Shown: positions 7,140-16,610, counted from the first letter of the stretch. The stretch: DNA of 64,000 bases from Peribacillus kribbensis DSM 17871 (GCF_000430765.1 NZ_KE387242.1:228767-292766), one strand, 5' to 3'. Notes: generated by a model from the sequence alone, not told the origin. A program made the numbers and translations.

Positions 7140-8501
7140 CTATTTACTCTCCTGAAGTTTCTTCCTGAATCGAGCCCCGGGCATACGGACTGTCAGCAGC
7201 AGAACCAGGACTCCAATCACGACACTGACCAGCGCCATTGTATGAAGGTGGGCAGTTGTGACATGCTTGCCGAACAGGATGCCAAGCAGGCTGGAAGACA
7301 AGATGGTCCCGATATATCTTGATGTCATGAACAGTCCCGATGCTGCCCCTGTTTCAGCCGGCGGTACAAATGCATAAAGGGCGGTCTGCAGGCCCAGATT
7401 GTTAAAGCCATTGCTGAGTCCGAGGACGGATAAGGCAAAGACGAGCCATAAAATAGGGGAATTCCCCTGTACCGTTGTCAATAATAAGGAGCCTGCGATG
7501 ATGGAGAAAGCTCCCGCAAGCAGGGGAGGCTTTGACCCGCTTCGGTCAATCCATCGGCCGGTGAGCGGTGACACAATCATTCCGAAGCCTGCGACAGAAA
7601 GCATGACGAGTCCTGTGGTTTTGGAATCATAATGCCTGAAATCCTGCAGATAAAGCGGAATCCCGAAGAAGATCGAGTAAAAGACAATATTCACCAGGAT
7701 GAACTGGACATACACCAGACTCATATTCACATTCTTCTTTAAAGCAATGACATTCACAAATGGCTCGCTTCTTCTTTTTTCCGCCATATAAAAAATGATG
7801 GTCAGAATGACACTCAGAATCAGCTTCCAAATGCTGAAGCTGTTTTCAAGGCCTAACAGGAACAGAAGCCAGGAGATGATCATGAATGAAAACAGAATGA
7901 TCCCCGCATAATCAATGCTCGCTTTTTTGCCTGAAGGCTTGGATTTTGGCAGTATTTTTATGGCCAGGATTAAGCCTGCAATGATGATTGGAAAGTTGAT
8001 TACAAAAATCGCCGGCCAATCTCCGAAATGCACAAGAAATCCTCCTATGGACGGTCCGAAAGCCGCCGAGACGGAGGAGAAGATCGATAAGACTCCAAGT
8101 GCCTGTGCCTGGTTCTCGGTTATGGAGGAGCGGATCATGCCCATTCCTGATGGAAATAGGGCAGAGCTTCCGACTGCCTGGATGATCCTGATGCCGACCA
8201 GCCAGCCAAAGGAAGGAGAAAAAGGGGCAGCAACAGCGGAAACCGCGATCATAAGCAGGCCGATGATGTACATCCGCTTCGCCCCGAACGCATCCGCAAG
8301 CTTGCCCATCACAGGCTGCCCAATGCCGCTGGCTAAATAATAAGTAGAAATCAGCCATGAAGCGTCTGTAAAAGAAAGTGAAAAGTCCTCCTGGATCCTC
8401 GATAACGCAACCGCGATCATGGATGAGTTCAAGGGGTTCAATAAAACCCCCAATGCAACCGTCAAAATAAGTAAGAAATTCTTTTTATGTAGAGCAGCCA
8501 A
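7140..8501 (-). CDS. MFS drug/metabolite exporter
   Basis: An approximately 453-residue major facilitator protein with about 12-14 transmembrane segments. Early residues NPLNSSMIAVALSRIQEDF and the loop motif GKLADAFGAKRMYIIG match proton-antiporting multidrug exporters of the DHA type. The likely start is TTG 8501 (LAALHKKNFLL) behind GAGGTGA; GTG 8510 is an alternative, and the extra frame up to 8687 looks unneeded. The region upstream is the remnant thuA on the other strand, so it is probably transcribed alone. Substrate unknown. Confidence 0.85.
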   Translation of the reverse strand: MAALHKKNFLLILTVALGVLLNPLNSSMIAVALSRIQEDFSLSFTDASWLISTYYLASGIGQPVMGKLADAFGAKRMYIIGLLMIAVSAVAAPFSPSFGWLVGIRIIQAVGSSALFPSGMGMIRSSITENQAQALGVLSIFSSVSAAFGPSIGGFLVHFGDWPAIFVINFPIIIAGLILAIKILPKSKPSGKKASIDYAGIILFSFMIISWLLFLLGLENSFSIWKLILSVILTIIFYMAEKRRSEPFVNVIALKKNVNMSLVYVQFILVNIVFYSIFFGIPLYLQDFRHYDSKTTGLVMLSVAGFGMIVSPLTGRWIDRSGSKPPLLAGAFSIIAGSLLLTTVQGNSPILWLVFALSVLGLSNGFNNLGLQTALYAFVPPAETGAASGLFMTSRYIGTILSSSLLGILFGKHVTTAHLHTMALVSVVIGVLVLLLTVRMPGARFRKKLQESK

Positions 8502-8727
8502 CCCATTCACCTCAATGAACACTATTTCGTAAAGCAAAATAATGTTAATTATATCGTAAAAAAGTTCATTGGAAAAATATAAGAATAAAAAGGTAAATAA
8601 AAATGATCTTAAAAGAATTTGCCTGGCAAGGATGAAAAATCCCTCTAGAATATGGAAGCGTTTTACAACAGCGCAAGCTGGATACATGAAAGATTTTAAA
8701 GGGGCAAATGTTCAGTGAAAGAAGTAA

Positions 8728-9214
8728 GTTGTTTTATTTAAAGAAGACAGGGTAAATCCTAATGAAAAGGAAGTTTTCACCTGGATGACAAGCGAGGTAT
8801 CGGATGATATCTCTGCATATGTCGAAAACGGCGGAAGCTGGGCAGCCTGGCAATACCGGCCTTGCCTCCTTCCCGATCGACGGGAGCTATACCAAGATCC
8901 TTAGGGGCTATTTTCTCTCTCATCCTGAAAAACATCAAAATGTTTGGTATAGAAGCTGTGGTGAAAATGGTATTCTCTCTGACGCTATCGATTTTGAGAT
9001 TCTGGATGAACATTATTTTGTCAGTGTCGATGAAGCCGATACAAACGTATTTCTTCGTTCCGAGTCAGTAGATGGTGAATCTATCGCAGGCTCGCATCAT
9101 CGTCAGGGAAAAGGCAAAGTCATCTGCGTGACACCGGCACACAATCAGGAGGGCCTGCAGGATCCGCTCTTTCTAAAGCTGCTGGGATCTTGTGTAAACT
9201 GGGGAGTGGAATAA
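8728..9214 (+). pseudogene. ThuA-like protein remnant, truncated and frameshifted
   Basis: The frame opening at 8728 reads VVLFKEDRVNPNEKEVFTW then ISAYVENGGSWAAW, matching the middle of ThuA (trehalose-utilisation, glutamine-amidotransferase-like) proteins, but no start codon or first third exists upstream. Near 8850 a frameshift moves to TGLASFPIDGSYTKILRGYF, LSHPEKHQ, and the typical ending RQGKGKVICVTPAHN, then VNWGVE. ThuA proteins accompany Gfo/Idh/MocA oxidoreductases, and one follows here, supporting the identification. Both the missing amino end and the frameshift make it non-functional. Confidence 0.72.
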
Positions 9215-9220
9215 GGATAA

Positions 9221-9246
9221 AAGGGGAGATATCTCTCCTTTTTTTG
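9221..9246 (+). terminator. Intrinsic terminator after the thuA remnant
   Basis: AAGGGGAGATATCTCTCCTTTTTTT: a self-complementary stem around ATAT followed by seven T. Confidence 0.82.
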
Positions 9247-9268
9247 TAACATAGAGGGGGGGGGCAAG

Positions 9269-10363
9269 ATGATGGAAGGAAACCAGAAGGTACGGATCGG
9301 GCTGATTGGGACAGGCAATATCGGCCGGATCCATATCGAAAATTTTCAAAAATACCCGGAGGATTGTGAAATCGTCGCGGTCACCAATACCACCCTGTCA
9401 AAAGCGGAGGCCTGCGCGGATGATTACAGCATACCGTTTATAGAACGAAGCGCGGATGATCTGATCGCAAGAAGCGATCTGGATGCGGTCATCATCGCGG
9501 TTCCCAATCAGTTTCATACACCCCTGGCCATCCAGGCACTGAAGGCAGGAAAGCATGTTCTCCTTGAAAAGCCGATGGCGTTGAATAAGGAAGACGCAAG
9601 GGAAATCCTCTCCGTTCAGGACACGACCGATAAGATCGTTATGATGGCCCAGCAGATGCGGTTCGAATGGGCTGCAGGCCATGTCAGGGAGCAGGTGGAA
9701 AAGGGAGAACTCGGCCGGATTTACATGGCCAAAACCGGCTGGTGCAGACGTAAAGGCATCCCTGGCTGGGGAACATGGTTCACGGAACGTGAAAAATCCG
9801 GCGGCGGGCCGCTGATTGACATCGGCGTCCATATGCTCGACCTGGCGCTGTTTATCATGGGAAATCCGAAACCTGTATCCGTCTTCGGCAGCACGTATTC
9901 TGAATTCGGGCCCAAACAAAAGGGAATCGGCACCTGGGGATCACCCGACTGGGACGGCATCTATGATGTAGAAGACATCGCCACGGCCATGATCAAAATG
10001 GAGGATGGAGCCACCCTGCTTCTTGAAGCCAGCTGGGCCGCCCACATGGACTGCGACGAAGAGCCGCACCTGTCCCTGTATGGCTCTGAAGGCGGAGTCG
10101 TCCTGAAGGGAGTCGACGAACGCTTTGTCGGAGGCAAATTCCTCACAGAACAATTTGACCGTGTAGTAGATCTCGAGTTTGAGGAACCGAAAGAATTTGA
10201 GGGAGGCCGCACACTCCTCGCCAGACACTTTCTTGACTGCATCAAGGAAGGCAGGACACCCATAGCTTCCGCAATCGATGGATACAAGAGCCAGGTGGTC
10301 CTGGATGCGATTTATGAGTCGGCGAGAAGCGGGAATGAAGTAAAGCTGGATATGGGAATATGA
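9269..10363 (+). CDS. Gfo/Idh/MocA family NAD(P)-dependent sugar oxidoreductase
   Basis: A 364-residue two-domain dehydrogenase. The Rossmann motif GLIGTGNIGRIHIENF is at residues 11-26 and the catalytic lysine is in HVLLEKPMAL near residue 98; GGGPLIDIGVHMLDLALF is the conserved substrate-side block. Such enzymes oxidise or epimerise sugars and inositols. It is the only intact gene of a locus that also holds thuA-, uxuA- and uxuB-like fragments, so its original role was probably sugar-acid or disaccharide breakdown. Base composition looks somewhat richer in GC than its surroundings (eye estimate). Start could be either of two adjacent ATGs. Confidence 0.86.
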   Translation: MMEGNQKVRIGLIGTGNIGRIHIENFQKYPEDCEIVAVTNTTLSKAEACADDYSIPFIERSADDLIARSDLDAVIIAVPNQFHTPLAIQALKAGKHVLLEKPMALNKEDAREILSVQDTTDKIVMMAQQMRFEWAAGHVREQVEKGELGRIYMAKTGWCRRKGIPGWGTWFTEREKSGGGPLIDIGVHMLDLALFIMGNPKPVSVFGSTYSEFGPKQKGIGTWGSPDWDGIYDVEDIATAMIKMEDGATLLLEASWAAHMDCDEEPHLSLYGSEGGVVLKGVDERFVGGKFLTEQFDRVVDLEFEEPKEFEGGRTLLARHFLDCIKEGRTPIASAIDGYKSQVVLDAIYESARSGNEVKLDMGI

Positions 10364-10589
10364 GCAGCTTTTGGGGGCTGCTCTTTTCATTTGCAAAAGG
10401 CTTTGTTTTAACGAAATGGTCTTTCACTTTTTTGAAAAATATCCGTGAGGCATCCTCACTGCACGAATTTCATTTATGAATCATATCAGACCCTCACAGA
10501 AAAGAATCTATAAAATTCGCTCCGCGTAAAATTTTTTGGCTACAACAAAAGAATCGCCAAGTATGAAGAGTTTATATTCTGATGGTGGA

Positions 10590-11005
10590 AAAATAAACCG
10601 GATATTCAGCGCATACTAGATGCTGTTGACAGCCCCTCCAATGGCCTTACCTTCTGCTCGGGATCTCTTGGAGGCCATCCAGCCAATGATCTAGTGGATA
10701 TCGTGAAGTCCTTCTCCGATCGGATTCCATTCGCCCATATCCGGAATGTAAAGCGTTTTGAAGATGGCAGTTTCATAGATTCCTCCCACCTTACAGAGGA
10801 TGGATCAGTCCCAATCACAGCCATCGTCCAGGCATTCTACGAATGCGGATTTAAAGGCTATGCCCGTCCGGATCATGGGCGCCATATCTGGGACGAATTA
10901 TGCCGGCCGGGGTATGGCTTGTATGACCGGGCTTTAGGGGCGATGTATTTACTGGGAGCCTGGGATACGAATGTACTGTTAGAAGGGAACCTGCAGGAGT
11001 CCTAA
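10590..11005 (+). pseudogene. uxuA: Mannonate dehydratase carboxyl-terminal remnant
   Basis: Starting near 10590 without initiation codon, the frame reads KPDIQRILDAVDSPSNGLTF, CSGSLGGHPANDLVDIV, RIPFAHIRNVKRFEDGSFID, then GYARPDHGRHIWDELCRPG and GLYDRALGAMYLLGAWD, the unmistakable final third of UxuA. The first two thirds are absent; 10364-10589 shows no homologous sequence. UxuA makes 2-keto-3-deoxygluconate from D-mannonate in glucuronate breakdown. With the uxuB remnant downstream this records a lost hexuronate pathway. Confidence 0.82.
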
Positions 11006-11029
11006 CCTCTGGGTGCTGGTTTATAAAAG

Positions 11030-11150
11030 AATGAAAGACCTCTCCTTAAGCAGTCTAGACCAAAACTCCATGAAGAATCCGAAGAAGTGGTTCAGAGAGG
11101 GGTTCTCAAGCCAAAAACTTCATGAAGAATCCCAAGAAGTGGGTTTTATT
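11030..11150. repeat. 52-bp repeat array (family A), about two units
   Basis: Two imperfect copies: the block AGAAGTGGTTCAGAGAGG at about 11083 returns as AGAAGTGGGTTTT at about 11135, 52 bp later, and CCAAAACTCCATGAAGAATC precedes CCAAAAACTTCATGAAGAAT by the same step. The consensus (GGTTCAGAGAG...CTCAAG-CCAAAA...AAG...AGAAGTGG) matches the large array at 60661-61300. Lies between the uxuA and uxuB remnants. Confidence 0.75.
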
Positions 11151-11195
11151 GTTTGGCCGTACTCTTTTCGGGTGGAGGCACCTATACACCAGGGT

Positions 11196-11395
11196 AATTA
11201 AAGGGAAAAATTCCCCTTAATTCGTAATTCTATGTAAAAAGAGCTAAAATAAAGGGAGAAATTACCTTTATTTCCTTAAAAAACATGAAAATAAGTGTTT
11301 TTTCATTGCTTAACGGTAAAAACTCCCCTTATATTCACCCGAAACAATCTCCATTTAAGATTTAACGGGAATTTTTACCCTTATTTTCCACTGAT
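11196..11395 (+). repeat. Four-palindrome element, copy 1
   Basis: About 200 bp with four imperfect palindromes of the type AAGGGGA-(A/T)-TCCCCTT centred near 11205, 11258, 11320 and 11372, starts spaced about 51, 60 and 52 bp. Flanking words such as GTAAAAAGAGCTAAAATAAA are shared with the copy at 38517-38722, and an inverted copy lies at 47989-48190. It sits between the uxuA and uxuB remnants. No coding potential. Possibly a MITE-like or bcr-like non-autonomous element. Confidence 0.72.
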
Positions 11396-11433
11396 GGGAC
11401 CTGCTGGATGCCAGGGCTTTGTTTTAAAATGAA

Positions 11434-11913
11434 GCTGGACGAAAAACAATAAAGAAGGTACATGATGTGCGCTTCCCTAACCCTAATATTCCGGATATCC
11501 GAGAGCGGATAGCGGCAGACACAGCACAGAAGCTGCCGATCCGTTTCGGGGAAACCATTCAGCTGTACCAAGCAAAAAAGGATTTGAGTGCTTCGGATCT
11601 CATGTTCACCCCCTTAACCGCTGCGGCCTGGTGCCGTTATCTCATGGGCTTGAATGATGAAGGGGAAAAGATGGAATGGAGCCCGGATCCGCTTTTGGAA
11701 GATTTGCAGAAGGATATGGAACTCATTGAATTTGGGAAACTTGAATCTGCACAAGGACGTCTGGAGAATATCCTTTCAAATACAGGTATACTTGGTGTCA
11801 ATTTGTATGAGGCAGGTTTAGGGGAAAAAACGGAACTATTTTTTTCACGTTTCATTGAAGGGCCTGGGGCAGTTCGGAAAACCCTTTCAAAGGAGTTAAT
11901 GAATGAATCATAA
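11434..11913 (+). pseudogene. uxuB: Fructuronate reductase / mannitol dehydrogenase family carboxyl-terminal remnant
   Basis: Open from about 11434 (TAA just upstream), the frame carries VRFPNPNIPDIRERIAADTA, QKLPIRFGETIQLY and LTAAAWCRYLMGLNDEGE, the carboxyl-terminal domain of the long-chain mannitol dehydrogenase family to which UxuB belongs. The NAD-binding amino half is missing. A GTG at 11467 could start a 148-residue peptide but has no convincing ribosome site. Next to a uxuA remnant the UxuB assignment is the most economical. Confidence 0.75.
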
Positions 11914-11927
11914 GATGCAGAAATAAG

Positions 11928-11963
11928 TAAAATCCAGCAGGACAAGGAGACTGCTGGATTTTA
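11928..11963 (+). terminator. Intrinsic terminator
   Basis: TAAAATCCAGCAG and CTGCTGGATTTTA pair in a 13-bp stem around a ten-base loop; A and T ends make it usable from both sides between convergent units. Confidence 0.82.
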
Positions 11964-11986
11964 CGTTTGCAAGGTTTAATTGCGGA

Positions 11987-13504
11987 TCAATGCGGAACCG
12001 TTCTCTTGCTTCCTCGCTGCACATCCACTTCTTCTTTCAGCCCGCGGAGTAAAGAATAGCACATGACGACCATGATAAGGGCAAAGGGGAGAGCGGCGGC
12101 AATCGAAGCCGTCTGCAGGACGTCCAATCCTCCAGCCAAAAGCAATACCGCCGCCAAAGCAGATTGGATGATGCCCCATGTCATTTTGATTTGGCTGGAC
12201 GGATTAAGAGTCCCGCCCTCACTCAGCATACCGAGTACAAAGGTGGCCGTATCCGCAACGGTAATATAGTAAATGGCCACAACTGCAAAACCCAGAACAC
12301 TTAATAAGGTGCTTAAAGGAAGATGATCAAAGAAAATAAAAATCGAGAGGTTTATATTTTTTACCATGGAATCTGCAAGCTCGTGATGGTTATGCACAAG
12401 CTCAAGCGCTGAACCGCCAAAAACGGACATCCACAGACAAGTGCCAAGGGTTGGGACGATCAATACCCCGACGACAAATTCCCTGATCGTTCTTCCTTTT
12501 GATACCCGGGCGATGAACATGCCGACGAACGGTGCCCAGGCAATCCACCAAGCCCAATAAAACAGAGTCCAGGAGGCAATCCATTTTCCTTCCCCAAACG
12601 GCTCGAGCCGCAGACTCATATGTATAAAATCACTCAGATAAAGTCCTGTTGTATTAAAAAAAACTTTGATCACGGTCAGGGCCGGCCCTACTATCAGAAT
12701 CAAAAGCATGATAGCGAGTGATAAGAAAATGGCTGCATTGGAGAGATGTTTGATTCCTTTTTCTAATCCTGTATTGATCGAAACGATAAATAGGACGGTC
12801 GCAACCACAATGACAATCAGCTGGATAAAAGTTGTATTAGGAATCCCGAATATATCATGCATTCCCGCTGTAACCTGCATCGCACCAAGCCCAAGGGAGG
12901 TGGCGATTCCAAAGACCGTTGCAAATATGGAGAGGATATCAATGGTTTTGCCAATCGGGCCGTAAATTCTATCTCCTAAAATGGGATGGAATGCTGAGCT
13001 GATTGCCGCGGGCAGCCTTTTATTATATTGAAAAAATGCGAGGGCCAGTCCAATGACCGTATAGATCGCCCACGGATCGAGGCCCCAGTGAAAGAAGGTA
13101 TATTTCATGGCCGTATTGGCTGCATCCAATGTATATGCCTTTCCATAGGGAGGATCCGTAAAATGTGTGACAGGCTCAGCGACACTCCAGTAGACAATCC
13201 CGATGCCCATGCCTGCACCAAAGAGCATCGAGAGCCAGGAGCCGGTAGAAAAATCTGGTATGTCATTCTTTCTTCCGAGTCGGATATGGCCATACTTAGA
13301 CAACAATAAATAAATGGAAAACGCCACGAAAAACAGAGTAGCCCCAAGATAGACCCAGCCCAGGTAATCAATGGAGTCTTGATATATGGCATTTGTCACC
13401 TTGGTTAGATTCTTGGTGAAAAAAACTCCCCACAAAATAAAAATAAGTGTAAGCAATAAGGAGATAATAAAAACACTATTTTCTTTTAACTTAGTACGAT
13501 TCAT
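11987..13504 (-). CDS. BCCT family compatible-solute transporter
   Basis: A 505-residue, twelve-helix betaine/carnitine/choline transporter. The family signatures GMGIGIVYWSVAEPVTHF and WTLFYWAWWIAWAPFVGMF with ARVSKGRTIREF are present; the aromatic WWIAWAP stretch lines the trimethylammonium site. Start follows CAGGAGG. The carboxyl tail (SLLRGLKEEVDVQRG) is short and charged as in osmosensing members such as OpuD. It probably imports glycine betaine with sodium under salt stress; substrate preference cannot be read from sequence. Confidence 0.93.
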   Translation of the reverse strand: MNRTKLKENSVFIISLLLTLIFILWGVFFTKNLTKVTNAIYQDSIDYLGWVYLGATLFFVAFSIYLLLSKYGHIRLGRKNDIPDFSTGSWLSMLFGAGMGIGIVYWSVAEPVTHFTDPPYGKAYTLDAANTAMKYTFFHWGLDPWAIYTVIGLALAFFQYNKRLPAAISSAFHPILGDRIYGPIGKTIDILSIFATVFGIATSLGLGAMQVTAGMHDIFGIPNTTFIQLIVIVVATVLFIVSINTGLEKGIKHLSNAAIFLSLAIMLLILIVGPALTVIKVFFNTTGLYLSDFIHMSLRLEPFGEGKWIASWTLFYWAWWIAWAPFVGMFIARVSKGRTIREFVVGVLIVPTLGTCLWMSVFGGSALELVHNHHELADSMVKNINLSIFIFFDHLPLSTLLSVLGFAVVAIYYITVADTATFVLGMLSEGGTLNPSSQIKMTWGIIQSALAAVLLLAGGLDVLQTASIAAALPFALIMVVMCYSLLRGLKEEVDVQRGSKRTVPH

Positions 13505-13551
13505 AGCAGCCTCCTGGGAAGTACGATGTTTGGATAAGTTTAGAAGTCAGG

Positions 13552-14214
13552 TCAGGTGTCAAAAGGGGTATACTGGAACTCCCATAGGTCTGCATCGGTA
13601 AGTTCTTCCAGTGAAAGCTCAATCCCGCCGCCAAGGTATAAGGTTTCACCCTTTATTCCCACAATCATGGCTTCGACTCTCACATCACTGTTCCTCTTTT
13701 TATAGACATCCCCCAGTTTGAGTGGGATCTCTGCTTGCGCGACTTGGCCATTCATATTTTCAAAGTCTTCGTCATTCATGTTGGACTTATCTTTATAATC
13801 GACCGGGGTGCTTCCGGGGATACGGCCAGGTACCATTAATAGATACTCATTATGTTTGATTCCATTCGAATCACTTGTAATGATGCCTTTCTGATCCACT
13901 GTTTCAACCACTTCAACATCATTTAACGAATAGTGGTCAAGAGTATCAGGCGCCGGATTATTGATCAATATTAAGTCTCCGGGTTCAGGTTTCCGGTCAT
14001 TCGTTAACGTATATACCTTATGGTCAAAAATAAAACTGTCAAGCTCCTTTGGAATGTATCTTTCCACACTTGCCGCATTGGTGATATGCTGTGATAAATC
14101 TCTCAGCTTCATCAAGTGAACAGAAAGTTTGTACATATGTTTGACTCCATATACTCTGTGCAGCTCATTGTTAAAATATACAAATTGCCCTTTTCTGACT
14201 TGATATAATTTCAA
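13552..14214 (-). CDS. Hypothetical protein of 220 residues, MKLY-type amino end
   Basis: Starts at TTG 14214 behind GGGAGAAAGAG. It has no membrane segment or signal peptide; the sequence has a beta-rich, repeated short-barrel feel (GDLILINNP, KLGDVYKKRNSDVRVEAMIV, LYLGGGIELSLEEL). The amino end resembles the 66-residue protein at 2267-2467. No known domain is recognised. The gene lies behind the BCCT gene on the same strand but its own start is 48 bp beyond that gene's start, so the order is this gene first, then the transporter; co-transcription is possible. Confidence 0.65.
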   Translation of the reverse strand: MKLYQVRKGQFVYFNNELHRVYGVKHMYKLSVHLMKLRDLSQHITNAASVERYIPKELDSFIFDHKVYTLTNDRKPEPGDLILINNPAPDTLDHYSLNDVEVVETVDQKGIITSDSNGIKHNEYLLMVPGRIPGSTPVDYKDKSNMNDEDFENMNGQVAQAEIPLKLGDVYKKRNSDVRVEAMIVGIKGETLYLGGGIELSLEELTDADLWEFQYTPFDT

Positions 14215-14337
14215 GGCTCTTTCTCCCTTTCTGGATTATTCCTTATAAAACATGCCCGCTATTAGTTGTAGGATGTCTATTTTAGGAAAAAACATGAGCG
14301 GAAAACTACGAACTATATTGATTCGCTTATTTTTAGC

Positions 14338-14370
14338 AAAAAAAAAGACCCCGTCAATAAGGATCTTTGC
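14338..14370 (-). terminator. Intrinsic terminator for the small gene at 14371
   Basis: On the minus strand AAAGATCC...GGGGTCTTTTTTTTT forms a stem with an internal mismatch and a long T run right after the stop codon of the 75-residue gene. Confidence 0.65.
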
Positions 14371-14598
14371 CTAATACACCATATTAAATTCTGTTTCAAT
14401 CCGTGAAAGGGTGGAATCAACACTTCCCATCGTGAAAACAGCAAGGGTTCTCAAGTTTGTGACTTCAAAATTAAAGTCTTTATAACATATATTCAACATT
14501 GGAAATGTATTTGTTTTATCGTTCGATGTTAAGGAGATCTCACAAGCAGAATACTGCTTTAGCGTGTTTAACATGATTCTGGTATGGTCTATCGACAT
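14371..14598 (-). CDS. Small hypothetical protein (75 aa)
   Basis: Begins MSIDHTRIMLNTLKQYSACE behind GGAAGGAGACTGAGTAT. Predicted to alternate helix and strand, with no export signal; contains NICYKDFNFEVTNLRTLAVF. A terminator follows directly. No family is recognised. Confidence 0.6.
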   Translation of the reverse strand: MSIDHTRIMLNTLKQYSACEISLTSNDKTNTFPMLNICYKDFNFEVTNLRTLAVFTMGSVDSTLSRIETEFNMVY

Positions 14599-15071
14599 AT
14601 ACTCAGTCTCCTTCCATTATAGGGGAGGTGACTAAAGAAAGTCTTGTAGCCCCGATATAATCAAATTTTTATATTATAATAATTATATCATGAGTTCAAG
14701 CAGAAAGGTGCCTTTTTTTTGAAAATAGGAAAAATTACATAGTCGGTATCCATCAGACTGTGCCAAAAAATAGGAGCAGCAGCAAACAAAGTATTTTATA
14801 TACTTTAATTGAGTTCAATAACTGTCCATAAGATTCTGGCATACTATATAATCTAGTTTTAATGTCCTATATTGGATGTGAGTTTTCTTTGAAAGAGGTA
14901 TGTATGAATATTGAACGAAGGTGGAAAATCCTCGGGTAACTACTCAGGTGCTGGACAAGGACATGCTGCTGGAAGCTATTTGAGTTGCACCTGCGATGCA
15001 TCCTTTAAAAAGCTCCATACATCCAAAGTCAGCCATTCATCGTCATTAGCCAGGGGTGGCTTTATTATTGG
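14599..15071. other. Gap without a supported gene
   Basis: AT-rich start (14640-14890) with possible promoters. A plus-strand frame from TTG about 14911 (NEGGKSSGNYSGAGQGHAAG) lacks a well-placed ribosome site and is not accepted. A short hairpin TAGCCA-GGGG-TGGCTTT at about 15048-15064 could be a terminator. Confidence 0.4.
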
Positions 15072-15203
15072 TTAATTAAAGATAAAGTATAAAATAATGG
15101 CTGAAATGATAATTAATCCTCCAATTGTAGGGCTTCCGAAAAATGTCCTGGTCCTGCCTTCGTCTCTATCCACATCGATTCCTTTGTCTTTTTCCTTTTT
15201 CAT
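15072..15203 (-). CDS. 43-residue single-helix membrane miniprotein
   Basis: Minus-strand frame MKKEKDKGIDVDRDEGRT, then TFFGSPTIGGLIIISAIILY ending FIFN. A charged hydrophilic amino half is followed by one perfect transmembrane helix at the carboxyl end. AGCGGGGAGA stands six bases before the ATG. The composition and ribosome site argue for a real gene missed by length cut-offs; tail-anchored miniproteins like this are common in sporulating bacilli. Function unknown. Confidence 0.7.
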   Translation of the reverse strand: MKKEKDKGIDVDRDEGRTRTFFGSPTIGGLIIISAIILYFIFN

Positions 15204-15488
15204 TGCAATTCTCCCCGCTTTCTATCTGATATTTCAGCTGTATATCAAGGAAGACTTTATATAAAAATACACAAAATTCCATCTTTTTACCATTATATCT
15301 AAATTCTGCACATAAATCATAGCTTCTTTTTAAATTTTTTATCATTCATTGACCATTCAGCTTAAAAGTTCCTTTTGCCTGCCAGATTCAAACCTGCAAA
15401 CCTATGCTAGAATAAGGTTGAAGAAATAAAAGGAGGAGCTTCGGTTCCTGCTTTCTTGATTTTTGAAAGAAAAGAAGAGGTGTATGGA

Positions 15489-16457
15489 TTGGGAGCTTTA
15501 TACTCGATAGGTGAATTATTAATTGATTTTATTCCGTTAGAAAAGGGAAAGGCGTTGAAGGATGTCACATCCTTTGAGAGAAGTCCTGGCGGTGCACCGG
15601 CCAATGTGGCGGCGGCCGTCGCTAAATTCGGCGGGAAGTCGTCTATGATCACAAAGCTAGGGGAGGATGCCTTCGGGGACTTTCTGCTCGAGAAGCTGGA
15701 GGATGCCGGAGTGAAGGTGGACAAGATTAAACGAACACGAGAAGCAAATACAGGGCTGGCCTTTGTATCCTTAAAAGATGATGGCGAACGGGATTTTTCC
15801 TTTTACCGAAACCCTTCATCCGATCTTCTGCTGACAGAGGAGGAAATTGATGAGGCTTGGTTTACAAACGGAGATATCCTGCATTTCTGTTCGGTAGATT
15901 TGGTTGAAAGTCCAATGAAACTTGCACATCGAAAAGCCATCAAAGCGATTACGGAAAATGGCGGTCTTGTCAGCTTTGATCCGAATATCCGTCTCCCTCT
16001 GTGGGAAGATCCGGAGGAATGCAAAAAAACGGTCAGGGAATTTCTGCCGTTAGCCCATATCGTTAAAGTTTCAGACGAAGAGCTCGAATTTATTACGGGT
16101 ATACAGGACGTGGAAGAAGCCATTCAATCCCTTTTCGCTGGAAATGTCCAGGTGGTCATCTTTACAAAGGGTGGAAGCGGGGCAGATCTCTACATAGAAA
16201 AGAAGAAGTATGAGTCACGAGGATTTAAAGTGGACGTGCAGGATACTACAGGAGCCGGAGACGCCTTTATCGGCGCATTCCTATATCAGCTGCTGCAAAG
16301 GAATGCGGATGTTACAAGCCTTCAAAATGTAATCGAAAGCAGCCACACCTCCATTCTGGCTTTCGCCAATGCAAGCGGCGCGCTGACCACTACTGGAAAA
16401 GGGGCTATTTCTTCCCTTCCTTCTATTGAAGACATTCAAAGGCTTATTCGAGAGTAA
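15489..16457 (+). CDS. PfkB family carbohydrate kinase, probably fructokinase
   Basis: About 322 residues. The amino signature YSIGELLIDFIPLEKG with SPGGAPANVAAAVAKFGG and the catalytic block DTTGAGDAFIGAFLYQLL (catalytic D of GAGD) define the PfkB/ribokinase family; the first block is that of bacterial fructokinases. Start is taken as TTG 15489, seven bases after AGAGGTG; TTG 15456 lies too far from AGGAGGAG. It phosphorylates a sugar (fructose most likely) with ATP in the cytosol. It stands alone; a -10-like TAGAAT precedes it near 15409. Confidence 0.88.
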   Translation: MGALYSIGELLIDFIPLEKGKALKDVTSFERSPGGAPANVAAAVAKFGGKSSMITKLGEDAFGDFLLEKLEDAGVKVDKIKRTREANTGLAFVSLKDDGERDFSFYRNPSSDLLLTEEEIDEAWFTNGDILHFCSVDLVESPMKLAHRKAIKAITENGGLVSFDPNIRLPLWEDPEECKKTVREFLPLAHIVKVSDEELEFITGIQDVEEAIQSLFAGNVQVVIFTKGGSGADLYIEKKKYESRGFKVDVQDTTGAGDAFIGAFLYQLLQRNADVTSLQNVIESSHTSILAFANASGALTTTGKGAISSLPSIEDIQRLIRE

Positions 16458-16553
16458 TGTTAAACTGATACTCGAAATGAAGCAAATATAAAGGATACCT
16501 TCTCAAGGATGTTTGAGACCATTGTAACGATTGATAAGCAAAAATAAATAGGG

Positions 16554-16585
16554 AACAGGCAGCATATTCAGGTATACTGCCTGTT
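16554..16585 (+). terminator. Hairpin between fructokinase gene and the convergent gene
   Basis: AACAGGCAG...CTGCCTGTT, a nine-bp stem with a 14-base loop. T runs on either side are poor, so termination strength is uncertain. Confidence 0.5.
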
Positions 16586-16610
16586 CGTATTCCTATGTTT
16601 TAGTAATTCA

